DNA of 64,000 bases. Source: Streptomyces neyagawaensis (GTDB lineage: Bacteria; Actinomycetota; Actinomycetes; Streptomycetales; Streptomycetaceae). Shown here piece after piece: positions 1 to 8,361 of the stretch. A program made the translations under genes and the position numbers. Each line of letters starts with the position of its first letter. Within the stretch, counting starts at the first letter, position 1. The notes beneath the pieces were generated by a model. It saw only the letters and a program-made list of their open reading frames with translations. It was not told the DNA's origin and did no database searches. Location of the stretch: positions 124,001 through 188,000 of the forward strand of contig NZ_JAMGBG010000001.1 in the NCBI RefSeq assembly GCF_023516595.1. The letters are read 5' to 3'.

Positions 1-63
1 GGCCCGGTCGCCGACGCCTGGGCCGTCGACCAGGAAGTGAAGCAGGCCCGTAGAACCCAGTGA
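1..63 (+). CDS. 3' end of an unidentified CDS (partial)
   Basis: Frame 1 is open from the first base and stops at TGA 61-63, giving 20 residues (GPVADAWAVDQEVKQARRTQ). Codon third positions are mostly G or C, as in real genes of this genome, and the other forward frames look less coding. The fragment is too short to assign a family. The 154 bases that follow, up to the NmrA start at 218, probably hold that gene's promoter. Confidence 0.4.
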   Translation, partial: GPVADAWAVDQEVKQARRTQ

Positions 64-217
64 TCTCCGGACCAGCCTCCAGGGCGGGACCGGAGGTTTC
101 AGTGGCGCATGCCGATGGTTCCGGCGCACGGCTCGTCCGTGACGTTCTCCCGCGACACGAACCGCGCTCGTCCACCGCGCAAGATCGACTATCGACACAC
201 CCACGAGGGGTTCAGTC

Positions 218-1051
218 ATGATCCTGATCACCGGGGCCACCGGCGTCGTCGGCCGGGAAACCGTCCGCCTCCTGGTCGAGGGGGGAGCGGAAGTCGCCGC
301 TGTCACCCGCGACCCGCACGCCGCATTCCCCGCGGGGACACAGCTCGTCCACCCCGCGAAGGTTCCCGCCCTCGACGGCGTGGAGGCCATCCTGCTCAGC
401 CCGCGTGCCGCCGGTCCCACCGCCGTCGACCTGTTGGCCCGAGCCCGCGAGACGGGTGCGGCAAGGGTGGTCGTGCTGTCCGCCGTGACCGTGCAGTACC
501 CGGCCGGGCACGCGCGCTTCCGGCAGCAGTTCCACGCGGTCGAGGACATCGCCCGGGGGAGCGGCCTGGACTGGACGATCCTGCGCTGCGCCGATTTCGC
601 CGCCAACACCCTGGCCTGGGCCGGGCAGATCCGGGCGACCGGGACCGTGCGGGGGGCATACCCGCACGCGAGGACCTCGACCGTCGACGAGCGTGACATC
701 GCCGCGGTGGCCGCCCTCGCTCTGACCCGCCCGCAGCACCGCGGTCAGACATACCTGCTCACCGGAGAGCAGTCGCTGAGTCAGCCGGAGAAGGTCGCCG
801 CGCTCGGTGCGGCGCTCGACCGGACGCTGTTCTTCAGCGAGGCCGCACCGGACGAGATCCGCCGCGGCATGCTCGCCGCCGGCCTGCCCGACGAGGTACC
901 CGACCGGCTGCTCGGCTCGCTGGCCGACTACGCCCGCGAAGCCGGGCCCACCACCGACACCGTGCGGCGGCTGCTGGGCCGCCCGGCACGCACGTACGCC
1001 ACCTGGGCGCAAGACCACCGTGCCGCCTTCACCGTGGGAGGACTTCGATGA
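218..1051 (+). CDS. NmrA-type NAD(P)-binding reductase
   Basis: A 277-residue cytosolic Rossmann protein of the atypical SDR/NmrA group. The N-terminus MILITGATGVVGRETV carries the TGxxGxxG dinucleotide site at residues 5-12, and the middle has the family's 'LDWTILRCADFAANTL' stretch followed by a substrate-pocket region. Such proteins reduce quinones or act as NAD(P)H sensors; the substrate here is unknown. ATG 218 follows a GAGGGG ribosome site at 6-7 bases. The stop overlaps a possible small ORF (ATGA at 1048). A second NmrA-type paralogue lies at 13706-14605. The family call is firm; the reaction is not. Confidence 0.85.
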   Translation: MILITGATGVVGRETVRLLVEGGAEVAAVTRDPHAAFPAGTQLVHPAKVPALDGVEAILLSPRAAGPTAVDLLARARETGAARVVVLSAVTVQYPAGHARFRQQFHAVEDIARGSGLDWTILRCADFAANTLAWAGQIRATGTVRGAYPHARTSTVDERDIAAVAALALTRPQHRGQTYLLTGEQSLSQPEKVAALGAALDRTLFFSEAAPDEIRRGMLAAGLPDEVPDRLLGSLADYAREAGPTTDTVRRLLGRPARTYATWAQDHRAAFTVGGLR

Positions 1052-1191
1052 AACTCGGCCTCACTGGCCCGCGTCGGCTTTCGCCGGCCCGCGTCGGTCC
1101 TTGCCCATCCTTGTCGGCCCTTGCCGGCTTGTCGGCCCTCTTCAGCGCGGCCCAAGCTACCGGCCGGCCCGGCGGACGCGCCGGTCAATAA
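1048..1191 (+). CDS. possible 47-residue translationally coupled ORF or gene remnant
   Basis: ATG at 1048 overlaps the stop of the NmrA gene (ATGA), with GGGAGGA about 6 bases upstream inside that gene. The peptide begins MKLGLTGPRR and runs into low-complexity Leu/Ser/Ala/Pro sequence, stopping at TAA 1189-1191. The spacing and overlap are those of a genuine second cistron, but the sequence soon looks like the repetitive non-coding DNA downstream. It may be the decayed 5' end of a gene once co-transcribed with the reductase, or chance. Confidence 0.2.
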   Translation: MKLGLTGPRRLSPARVGPCPSLSALAGLSALFSAAQATGRPGGRAGQ

Positions 1192-1451
1192 CCGCCGATC
1201 GGGCGCCAAGGCAAAGGCGAGCAACCCGCGAGCCCGCCCGCGCCGCGACGCCGCCGCCACACTGAGCCTTGGCCACACCGCCGCACCGCCGCCTCACCGC
1301 ACCGCCGGACAGCCGCCGCACCGCCCCTCACCTCTCACCACCGCCCCACCGCACCGCCGCACCGCCGCACCGCCGCACCGCCGCACCGGAGACTCACGGC
1401 CCGGACGCTCGCCCCGGGAGGTCCCTCCCCGGGAGGCTCCCCCCGGCCGGT
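1192..1451. repeat. CCGCACCG-type simple-repeat intergenic region
   Basis: This lies between the NmrA gene and the convergent carboxylesterase. Bases about 1265-1395 are a degenerate microsatellite of CCGCACCGCCGCA units, and about 1415-1445 holds two copies of CCCGGGAGG(T/C)(C/T)CC. Long frames cross it on both strands only because the repeat lacks stops; their translations are Pro/Arg/His repeats. No convincing gene is seen. GC-rich hairpins here could end transcription from both sides. Confidence 0.6.
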
Positions 1452-3035
1452 TCAGGGCGCACGGCGGAAGCGGCGGAGGGTCGGGAGTGGGGCTCCGCCG
1501 GAGGTCGTGAACGTTCCTGTGCCCTGGGTTCGGCGTGGGCGTTGCGCGTCCTCCGCCCAGAGGGCCAGCTCGCGGTCGTAGGGGCCGAGGGCGATGCGTC
1601 GGTCGTCCGGGTCGTCGAAGACCCGCACGGGGTGGGTGGCGTCCCAGGGCGTCCAGCCGGGGTCGCCGTGCGTCGCGAAGCGGACCCACGCGTCGTGCAG
1701 GGTGGTGGCCAGGGCGCGGGGGGTGTCCTCGCCGGCGAGTTTCGCGGAGGCGGCGGTGTCGCCGGTGTCGAAGACGAAGCCGAGCTCCAGGGCGTGGCAG
1801 GCGCCGAGGCCGGGAAGGTTCGACGGCCAGGCGAACTCGTAGACGTGGGTCGGCGCGTCGGCGGGGCGGGCGTCCGCCACGCGATGCAGGGGGACGCGGA
1901 GGAGGTGGTCGGTGACGAGCCGGCCGGCCAGGTCGGCGGGGCTCAGGTCGGGGTGGAGTTCGCGGTAGCGGCGGGGGACCTCGGGGCCGCAGTGGCAGCG
2001 GGCGCGGGCACCGGCCAGGGCGACCGCGCCGAGACGGTCGAGGCGCTCCTGGAGGCCGCCGGGGACCAGCCAGAGGCGGTGCTCGTCGCGGGTCCACCCC
2101 AGGAGCAGGCCGACGTCGTGGGCGGCGCCGTCCTCGACGAGGGCCTTCAGCGGGTCGCGCGGCACCAACTCTCCGTCGACGACGATGCCGAAGGCGGGGC
2201 CGCCCAGGACCGGGCTGCTGAGACGGCCGACCTCCGCCTGGGCCTCGGCGAGCAGGGCACGGTCCACGTCGGCGAAGGCCGCGGCCGTGGCCGGCACCTT
2301 CAGCCGGGCGGCCATCCGGCGCACCATGCGGCGCACCTTGTCCCGGTCCAGGGCTTCGGGCGGCCCACTCTGCAGCACGGCCCGGCGGAACAGGCCCCGG
2401 GCGCGGGGGGCCACGAGCAGGGCGCCGATGCTGATGGCGCCCGCCGACTGGCCGAAGACGGTCACCCGGTCGGGGTCGCCGCCGAACTCCGTGATCGAAT
2501 CCCGGACCCATTCCAGCGCGGCGAGCTGGTCGCGCAGTCCGGCGTTGGGCGGGGCGTCCGGGAAGAGACCGTATCCCTCGACGCCGAGGCGATAGTTGAG
2601 GGAGACGAGGACCACGCCGTCGCGGGCGAAGGCGCTGCCGTCGTACACCGGGATCATCGACGAGCCCCTGGTCAGGGCGCCGCCGTGGATCCAGACCAGG
2701 ACGGGGAGCCGGGCCCCGGGGCCTGGCTCCGGCGTCCATACGTTGAGGTTGAGGCAGTCGTCGCCCGCGACGACGGGGTCGGTCAGATAGCGGGCGAAGG
2801 CCTCCGAGTAGGCCGGTTTCGGCGGGGTCGGCCCGAAGGCGCCCGCGTCGCGGACACCGTCCCAGGGCTCGGGCGGCACGGGCGGGCGGAACCGGTGGGG
2901 GCCGAAGGGCGGGGCCGCGTACGGGATGCCGCGGAAGACCGCGATCCCGTCCTCGTACCCCTCCCCGTAGGCGTACCTGCCGCGGACGTCTCCGTACGGT
3001 GTGCGGACCACGGGATCCGGCCGGTCTGCCGTCAT
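1452..3035 (-). CDS. type-B carboxylesterase/lipase
   Basis: A 527-residue alpha/beta-hydrolase of the carboxylesterase type-B family, which hydrolyses carboxylic esters and also includes para-nitrobenzyl and cocaine esterases. Seen directly: the N-terminal FRGIPYAAPP signature (about 34-43), DDCLNLNVW (about 92-100), the oxyanion-hole WIHGG (about 115-119) and the nucleophile elbow VFGQSAGA with Ser197. A plausible catalytic His lies in CHALELGFVF near residue 415. Length matches the family. There is no signal peptide, so it is probably cytosolic. It is monocistronic and convergent with the NmrA gene. The natural ester is unknown. Confidence 0.93.
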   Translation of the reverse strand: MTADRPDPVVRTPYGDVRGRYAYGEGYEDGIAVFRGIPYAAPPFGPHRFRPPVPPEPWDGVRDAGAFGPTPPKPAYSEAFARYLTDPVVAGDDCLNLNVWTPEPGPGARLPVLVWIHGGALTRGSSMIPVYDGSAFARDGVVLVSLNYRLGVEGYGLFPDAPPNAGLRDQLAALEWVRDSITEFGGDPDRVTVFGQSAGAISIGALLVAPRARGLFRRAVLQSGPPEALDRDKVRRMVRRMAARLKVPATAAAFADVDRALLAEAQAEVGRLSSPVLGGPAFGIVVDGELVPRDPLKALVEDGAAHDVGLLLGWTRDEHRLWLVPGGLQERLDRLGAVALAGARARCHCGPEVPRRYRELHPDLSPADLAGRLVTDHLLRVPLHRVADARPADAPTHVYEFAWPSNLPGLGACHALELGFVFDTGDTAASAKLAGEDTPRALATTLHDAWVRFATHGDPGWTPWDATHPVRVFDDPDDRRIALGPYDRELALWAEDAQRPRRTQGTGTFTTSGGAPLPTLRRFRRAP

Positions 3036-3259
3036 ACGCTCACCAGCTCCTCACACCCGCTCGCTCGTGAACCGCCGTCCAGATCAGAGCACCACATCCC
3101 CTCGCGGTATTCCGGTCCTGCGGGGTCCTTGGCGGCTATTTGGCGTACAGGAGTGCGCCGCGGCCGAGGTGGTCGCGGCCGCCGACTGCCTCAGGTAACC
3201 GATTTCAGCGCTCTGTCGCGATCGCGCGGTCCTCCGGAACGATCTACGGTAGGAGACGT

Positions 3260-3802
3260 TCACGGGGATGTCGGCTCTCCCTCCTCATGGGAGACGCCGA
3301 GGTCACGGCGCATCGCGGTTCTCAGGGCACGGAGCGTCTCCCAGACCTCGTACTGGGCCCGGGCGGCGGTCTCGATCGTCTCGCCCGGTTCGGGAGCACC
3401 GCGTTCCAGGCGCTTGACCTGGCCGTAGACCTTGTTCAGGGCCTGGTTGACGGCGTTCGCCCGCCTGAGCACTTCTTCGGGGGCGATCATCTGCGCTTCG
3501 GAGTACCGGTCGCGGTGCGCGGCCTTCGCCTCTTCGAGCGCGTCGATCTCGGCCTGCTCCACACCACGTTCTCTCAGGACGTGCAGGTGACTGTTGAGGG
3601 CGGTGGTGAACTGGCGGGCGTCCCGGTTGAGTTCCGCGTAGCAGGTACGCCGCAGCGAACGGTTCTCGCGGGCCTCCTCGTGGTCCCGGACGAGCTCCAT
3701 CTCCAGGCGCTTGGCTCGTTCGGTGCCGCGCTGGGTGAGGAGTGCCCCTCCCAGCGTTCCCGCGACGCCTGCCACAGCGATGATCACTGAGCTGAGATCC
3801 AC
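3260..3802 (-). CDS. small membrane-anchored coiled-coil protein, unknown function
   Basis: About 180 residues. The chosen start is GTG 3802 (VDLSSVIIAVAGVAG), because it gives a natural N-terminal hydrophobic segment (about residues 4-24). The frame opens further upstream, but that part looks non-coding. After the membrane segment the protein is charged and helical (repeated Glu/Arg/Leu, about 30-165), suggesting a cytoplasmic coiled coil; the C-terminus is polar. I recognise no catalytic motif. Divergent from the gene at 3971, with a 168-bp shared upstream region. Confidence 0.65.
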   Translation of the reverse strand: MDLSSVIIAVAGVAGTLGGALLTQRGTERAKRLEMELVRDHEEARENRSLRRTCYAELNRDARQFTTALNSHLHVLRERGVEQAEIDALEEAKAAHRDRYSEAQMIAPEEVLRRANAVNQALNKVYGQVKRLERGAPEPGETIETAARAQYEVWETLRALRTAMRRDLGVSHEEGEPTSP

Positions 3803-3970
3803 CGACGCACCCCGTGAGATTCCTCGGCCGCGTGCCCGCTGCACATGGCCCGGTCCGCCAAGTCTGCCGATCGTCGGCGACGTTCCGGCCATGCGCCGAA
3901 GCCCGTCAACCCGCAAGCGGCCAAGGGCGGCTCGTGAGAGGGTGCGTTCGGTCCGGGGACAGGGGGAAAC

Positions 3971-4570
3971 GTGGGGCTCATCTACAGCTATGACATCCAT
4001 CTGCGTCCTCGGAACGTCGCCAAGTTGTTGACCGCGATGGCCGAACGGGCGCCAACTTCCCGTGCCGGGCGGTCGCTTGAGGTCACCCTGCCCGGCGGTG
4101 ACCGGCTCGTCCTCCCGTTCACGTCCCGATTCGAGAGCGATCCGGTCGACTGCTCCACGAGCGACACACTCGAACTCGACACGTCCCTCCTCTTCGACGC
4201 CGACGACGCACTACGCGAGTACGCGCGGACGAGCGGCCCTCGACCCGAGGCGGACGGGCGCATCCAGATCGGGTACATCTACGCGACGATCCGGTTCCAG
4301 TCACAGCTGCACCCTGGCTACGCGTCGGTGGACTGCTCGGCGGCGACGTCGGACATGAGCCGCCTGTTCGCACGGTCGGCCAGCGTCAGGAAGCTGTTCA
4401 CCGACCTCACCGCCGACGCCGGAGGCGTGTGCTGCCTGTTCGACACCGGCGACGGGGCCCCCGAGCACATCTGCTGGCTCAACGGCGAACCCACCCGGGA
4501 CACGCTCCCCGGCCCCCGTTTCCCCGACCGCCGAGCACTTGCGGCGGCCTGGCCCGACTCCGAGAGGTGA
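3971..4570 (+). CDS. conserved hypothetical cytosolic protein
   Basis: 199 residues from GTG 3971, preceded by AGGGGGAAAC as a ribosome site. The sequence starts MGLIYSYDIHLRPRNVAKLL and contains a VTLPGGDRLVLPF strand pair and a region with several Cys (positions roughly 57, 116, 150-160), including 'VCCLFDTGDG'. No membrane segment or signal peptide is visible and I do not recognise the family. Codon use is normal for the genome. It is followed by a 131-bp gap and the ribbon-helix-helix gene on the same strand. Confidence 0.65.
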   Translation: MGLIYSYDIHLRPRNVAKLLTAMAERAPTSRAGRSLEVTLPGGDRLVLPFTSRFESDPVDCSTSDTLELDTSLLFDADDALREYARTSGPRPEADGRIQIGYIYATIRFQSQLHPGYASVDCSAATSDMSRLFARSASVRKLFTDLTADAGGVCCLFDTGDGAPEHICWLNGEPTRDTLPGPRFPDRRALAAAWPDSER

Positions 4571-4701
4571 GCGTCGACGCCTTCCCTCCACGGGGTGGCC
4601 CCGCCCAGCGGCCTCCGCGGATCCGCCGACCCCTCCGAGCACGCCGTCCCCGCCGGCATCCCCGGAACGCCGTCGCGATGCCACCGTGGCATCATCTCAG
4701 C

Positions 4702-4944
4702 ATGGATCCTGAGAAGCGGATCTCTCTCCGCCTGCCCGCTGACCTCCACGAACGTCTCGTGGAGCGAGCCCGGACCGATCGGCGGTCCCTCAACTCGGAG
4801 ATCATCCATCTGCTGGAGGTCGCCCTCGGCCCGGCGGCGAAGACGCCCGATCGCCTGGACGGCGTTCCGGCTCCCCACCCCGCTCCGCAGGAGCGCACGT
4901 CCTCCCCGGCCGAACACCGGGACGTCCACGGAGGAAACCGGTGA
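4702..4944 (+). CDS. Arc-type ribbon-helix-helix DNA-binding protein
   Basis: An 80-residue protein from ATG 4702. Residues 1-45 ([20 protein letters not shown], then a helix containing [16 protein letters not shown]) have the pattern of an Arc/MetJ ribbon-helix-helix fold: a short beta strand with alternating basic/hydrophobic residues, then two helices with the conserved SLNSEI turn. The C-terminal 35 residues are Pro-rich and probably disordered. Its stop overlaps the GTG start of the NAD+ synthetase gene (GTGA at 4941), so the two are translationally coupled. Such proteins act as operon autoregulators or antitoxins; no toxin gene is adjacent. Confidence 0.8.
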   Translation: MDPEKRISLRLPADLHERLVERARTDRRSLNSEIIHLLEVALGPAAKTPDRLDGVPAPHPAPQERTSSPAEHRDVHGGNR

Positions 4945-6986
4945 ATTTCTGGTCGCTCTATCAGCACGGTTTCGCGCGGGTCGCCGCCTGCACCGGTCAC
5001 GCGGCGATCGCCGACCCGCCGGCCAACGCGGAGGCGGTGCTGCGGCAGGCCCGCCGCTGCGCGGAGGACGGTGTCGCCGTCGCCGTCTTCCCCGAACTGT
5101 GCCTGTCGGGCTACTCGATCGAAGACCTGCTGCTCCAGGACGCGCTGCTCGACGATGTCGAGGCGGCACTGCGGACGGTCGTCGCCGGGTCGGCGGACCT
5201 GCTGCCGGTGCTCGTCCTCGGCGCCCCGCTGCGGCACCGGCACCGGATCTACAACTGCGCGGTGGTCGTGCACCGCGGGCGGATCCTCGGCATCGCACCC
5301 AAGTCGTACCTGCCGAACTACCGTGAGTTCTACGAGAAGCGCCAGATCGCCGCAGGCGACGACGAGCGCGGCGGGACGATCCGGGTCGCCGGCGCGGAGG
5401 TGCCGTTCGGCCCCGACCTGCTGTTCACGGCCGAGGACATCCCCGGCCTGGTGGTGCACGCCGAGGTGTGCGAGGACATGTGGGTGCCGGTGCCGCCCAG
5501 CGCGGAGGCCGCGCTGGCCGGCGCGACCGTCCTGGTCAACCTGTCGGGCAGCCCCATCACGGTCGGCCGGGCCGAGGACCGGCGACTGCTGTGCCGGTCG
5601 GCGTCGGCCCGCTGCCTCGCCGCGTACGTGTACGCGGCGGCCGGGCAGGGCGAGTCGACCACCGACCTGTCCTGGGACGGCCAGACCATGATCTACGAGA
5701 GCGGCACCCTGCTGGCCGAGACCGACCGGTTCCCCGCGGGCGACCAGTGCGCGGTGGCCGACGTCGACCTCGACCAGCTGCGGCAGTCCCGGCACCGGAT
5801 GGGCACGTTCGACGACAACCGCCGGACGCTGTCCGAGCGTACCGGCGCGTTCCGCGAGGTGCTGTTCCGGCTCGACCCGCCGACCATCGACCTCGGGCTG
5901 CGGCGCCGGGTCGAGCGGTTCCCGTTCGTGCCGTCGGACCCCGCCCGGCTCGCCCAGGACTGCTACGAGGCCTACAACATCCAGGTCGCGGGCCTCCAGC
6001 AGCGCATGGCGTCGATCGGCAGCCCGAAGATCGTGATCGGGGTGTCGGGCGGCCTGGACTCCACGCACGCGCTGATCGTCGCCGCTCGGGCGATGGACCG
6101 GGCGGGCCGCCCGCGCAGCGACATCCTGGCCTTCACGCTTCCCGGGTTCGCGACCGGCGAGCACACCAAGGGCAACGCGCACAAGCTGATGCGGTCCCTC
6201 GGGGTCACCGCGGCGGAGCTGGACATCACACCGACCGCCCGGCTGATGCTGAAGGAGATGGGCCACCCGTTCTCGTCGGGCGAGCCGGTGTACGACATCA
6301 CCTTCGAGAACGTGCAGGCCGGGCTGCGCACCGACTATCTGTTCCGGCTGGCCAACCAGCGCGGCGGCATCGTCCTCGGCACCGGCGACCTGTCGGAGCT
6401 GGCGCTCGGCTGGTGCACATACGGCGTCGGCGACCAGATGAGCCACTACAACGTCAACGCCGGTGTGCCGAAGACGCTGATCCAGCATCTGATCCGCTGG
6501 GTCATCAGCAGCGGCCAGTTCGACGAGGACACCAACGAGACGCTGGCCGCGATCCTGGACACGGAGATCAGCCCGGAGCTGGTGCCCGGCGAGGAACTCC
6601 AGTCCACGGAGTCCAAGATCGGCCCGTACGCGCTGCACGACTTCACGCTGTTCCATGTGCTGCGCTACGGCTTCCGGCCGTCGAAGATCGCGTTCCTGGC
6701 CTGGCACGCCTGGCACGACGCGGAGGCGGGCGCCTGGCCCCCCGGGTTCCCCGAGGGCGAGCGGATGGCGTACGACCTGCCGGAGATCTGGCACTGGCTG
6801 GAGTACTTCTGCCAACGCTTCTTCGCGTTCGCCCAGTTCAAGCGCTCGGCCATGCCGAACGGGCCGAAGGTCCTGGCCGGCGGCTCCCTGTCACCGCGCG
6901 GCGACTGGAGGGCACCGTCGGACAGTTCGGCCGCCGCCTGGCTGCGTGACCTGGCCCGCTGGGACCTGCCGGAAGTCAAGAAGTAA
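4941..6986 (+). CDS. nadE: glutamine-dependent NAD+ synthetase
   Basis: A 681-residue two-domain enzyme making NAD+ from deamido-NAD+, ATP and glutamine. The N-terminal nitrilase-type glutaminase domain shows the Glu-Lys-Cys triad: Glu52 in [10 protein letters not shown], Lys121 in [16 protein letters not shown] and Cys177 in EVCEDMW. The C-terminal synthetase domain has the ATP-PPase P-loop SGGLDS at about residues 369-374. Length and order match the actinobacterial long form (Mycobacterium type), in which ammonia is channelled between sites. GTG 4941 overlaps the upstream ribbon-helix-helix gene. A hairpin follows the stop (6994-7022). Confidence 0.97.
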   Translation: MNFWSLYQHGFARVAACTGHAAIADPPANAEAVLRQARRCAEDGVAVAVFPELCLSGYSIEDLLLQDALLDDVEAALRTVVAGSADLLPVLVLGAPLRHRHRIYNCAVVVHRGRILGIAPKSYLPNYREFYEKRQIAAGDDERGGTIRVAGAEVPFGPDLLFTAEDIPGLVVHAEVCEDMWVPVPPSAEAALAGATVLVNLSGSPITVGRAEDRRLLCRSASARCLAAYVYAAAGQGESTTDLSWDGQTMIYESGTLLAETDRFPAGDQCAVADVDLDQLRQSRHRMGTFDDNRRTLSERTGAFREVLFRLDPPTIDLGLRRRVERFPFVPSDPARLAQDCYEAYNIQVAGLQQRMASIGSPKIVIGVSGGLDSTHALIVAARAMDRAGRPRSDILAFTLPGFATGEHTKGNAHKLMRSLGVTAAELDITPTARLMLKEMGHPFSSGEPVYDITFENVQAGLRTDYLFRLANQRGGIVLGTGDLSELALGWCTYGVGDQMSHYNVNAGVPKTLIQHLIRWVISSGQFDEDTNETLAAILDTEISPELVPGEELQSTESKIGPYALHDFTLFHVLRYGFRPSKIAFLAWHAWHDAEAGAWPPGFPEGERMAYDLPEIWHWLEYFCQRFFAFAQFKRSAMPNGPKVLAGGSLSPRGDWRAPSDSSAAAWLRDLARWDLPEVKK

Positions 6987-6993
6987 GCGGCCC

Positions 6994-7022
6994 GGGCGGC
7001 GTCCGCCACTAGGGGGCCGCCC
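6994..7022 (+). terminator. probable terminator after nadE
   Basis: GGGCGGC (6994-7000) pairs perfectly with GCCGCCC (7016-7022) across a 15-base loop, 8 bases after the nadE stop. There is no T-run, as usual in Streptomyces. Confidence 0.5.
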
Positions 7023-7065
7023 TCCGATTCGCTCTCCTTCCCGCCGTGTTGAGTTGGCCTTACGG

Positions 7066-7084
7066 TAGAGAGCGCTTGCTAATC
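7066..7084. promoter_or_regulatory. possible LacI-family operator
   Basis: The sequence TAGAGAGCGCTTGCTAA lies about 50 bases upstream of the LacI-type gene. Its centre AGCGCT is palindromic, and CG at the dyad axis flanked by A/T-richer arms is typical of LacI-family sites. The nine-mer AGCGCTTGC recurs at 11359-11367 upstream of the lipoprotein gene. Autoregulation is inferred. Confidence 0.4.
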
Positions 7085-7131
7085 GAATATTTCACCGGCC
7101 CTCGGGACGGGGCCTGAGAGGTGGAGTCGCG

Positions 7132-8172
7132 ATGGTGCGTGGCGGGAGCGCGACGGCCGGGCCGACGCTGGCGGTGGTGGCGCGCGAGGCCGGGGTGTCC
7201 GTGCCGACGGCCTCGAAAGTGGTCAACGGCCGGCAGGACGTGGCCCCCGAGACCAGGCGCCGCGTCACCGAGGCGCTGGACCGGCTCGGCTATGTCCGCA
7301 GACCCAGGTTCGAGGCGTCGAAGCCACCGCGCATGGTCGACCTGGTGGTGCACTCGCTGGAGAGTTCCTGGTCGGGGGCGGTACTGCACGGCGTGGAGCA
7401 GGCGGCGCACGACGCCGGCCTGGAGGTGGTGGTCTCGGCGGGCCTCAGCCGGACCCGGGGCGCCCGCCCGGAGCGCGGCTGGTTCGACAAGCTGATCGCC
7501 CGGGGCTCGGCGGGGGCGCTGTTCAACCTGGCCGAGCTGTCCCCCGCCCAGTACTCCTGGCTCGACCAGCACCGCATTCCGTTCGTCCTGATCGACCCGG
7601 TGCTCGAACCCCCGCCGGGCGTGGTGTCGGTGGGCGCCGCCAACTGGCAGGGCGGGATGACCGCCACCGAGCATCTGCTGGCCCTGGGGCACGAGCGGGT
7701 CGCCGTGATCGCCGGGTATCGGCGCAAGATGTGCAGCAGCGCGCGCGTGGCGGGCTACCGCTCGGCGCTCATGGCCGCGGGTGTCCCGTACCGGCCGGAG
7801 TACGTCCGCTACGGCAACTTCATGGAGACCACCGCTCACCACCGCATGCTCCAGCTGCTGGACCTGCCCGAACCGCCGACCGCGGTGTTCGTCTGCTCGG
7901 ACAGGATGGCCCTCGGGGCCTACCAGGCGCTGGCCGAGCGGGGGTTGCGGATCCCGGACGACATCAGCGTGGTGGGTTTCGACGATCTGCCGGAGTCCCG
8001 CTGGGCGACCCCGGCCCTGACCACCGTGCGCCAGCCGCTGTCCGAGATGGCCTCGACGGCACTGCGGCTGCTCGCCGGGATGATGGAGGGCGACCGACCC
8101 GAGGGCACACGCACGGAGTTGTCGACGCGGCTGGTGGAACGGGCGAGCACGGGGGCGCCGCGCTCGGCCTGA
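7132..8172 (+). CDS. LacI-family transcriptional regulator
   Basis: 346 residues. The N-terminal helix-turn-helix (about residues 11-36; LAVVAREAGVSVPTASKVVN) and hinge helix are followed by a periplasmic-binding-protein-like sensor domain. The motif VFVCSDRMALGAYQALAERG and the C-terminal VVGFDDLPESRWATPALTTVRQPL are diagnostic of the family. It probably senses a sugar and controls carbohydrate genes. No transport or glycosidase gene is directly adjacent; the candidate targets are its own promoter and sites like 11354-11368. A related operator-like sequence sits upstream at 7066-7084. ATG 7132 follows a GAGAGGTGGAG stretch. Confidence 0.93.
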   Translation: MVRGGSATAGPTLAVVAREAGVSVPTASKVVNGRQDVAPETRRRVTEALDRLGYVRRPRFEASKPPRMVDLVVHSLESSWSGAVLHGVEQAAHDAGLEVVVSAGLSRTRGARPERGWFDKLIARGSAGALFNLAELSPAQYSWLDQHRIPFVLIDPVLEPPPGVVSVGAANWQGGMTATEHLLALGHERVAVIAGYRRKMCSSARVAGYRSALMAAGVPYRPEYVRYGNFMETTAHHRMLQLLDLPEPPTAVFVCSDRMALGAYQALAERGLRIPDDISVVGFDDLPESRWATPALTTVRQPLSEMASTALRLLAGMMEGDRPEGTRTELSTRLVERASTGAPRSA

Positions 8173-8361
8173 CCGCCGGGTGGGATGGTGTCGGAGTTCA
8201 CGTGGAGGGGTTGCGGACGGCCTGAGCGCGGGTGAACGGTGGGCGTCGTCGCACCGTACGCATAGTGATGGGCGTACGGGTGCGAAGGCGGTCCCGCTCC
8301 TCGGCTCGCTCCGTCCACCAGCACAGAGCTCCAGCATGTTCCACAGGGAAGGACCTTCGGG

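Noticed and set aside
1269..3428. Very long plus-strand frame antisense to the carboxylesterase
   Set aside because: It is the shadow of a confidently identified esterase on the minus strand and its translation is Gly/Val/Ala/Glu low complexity.
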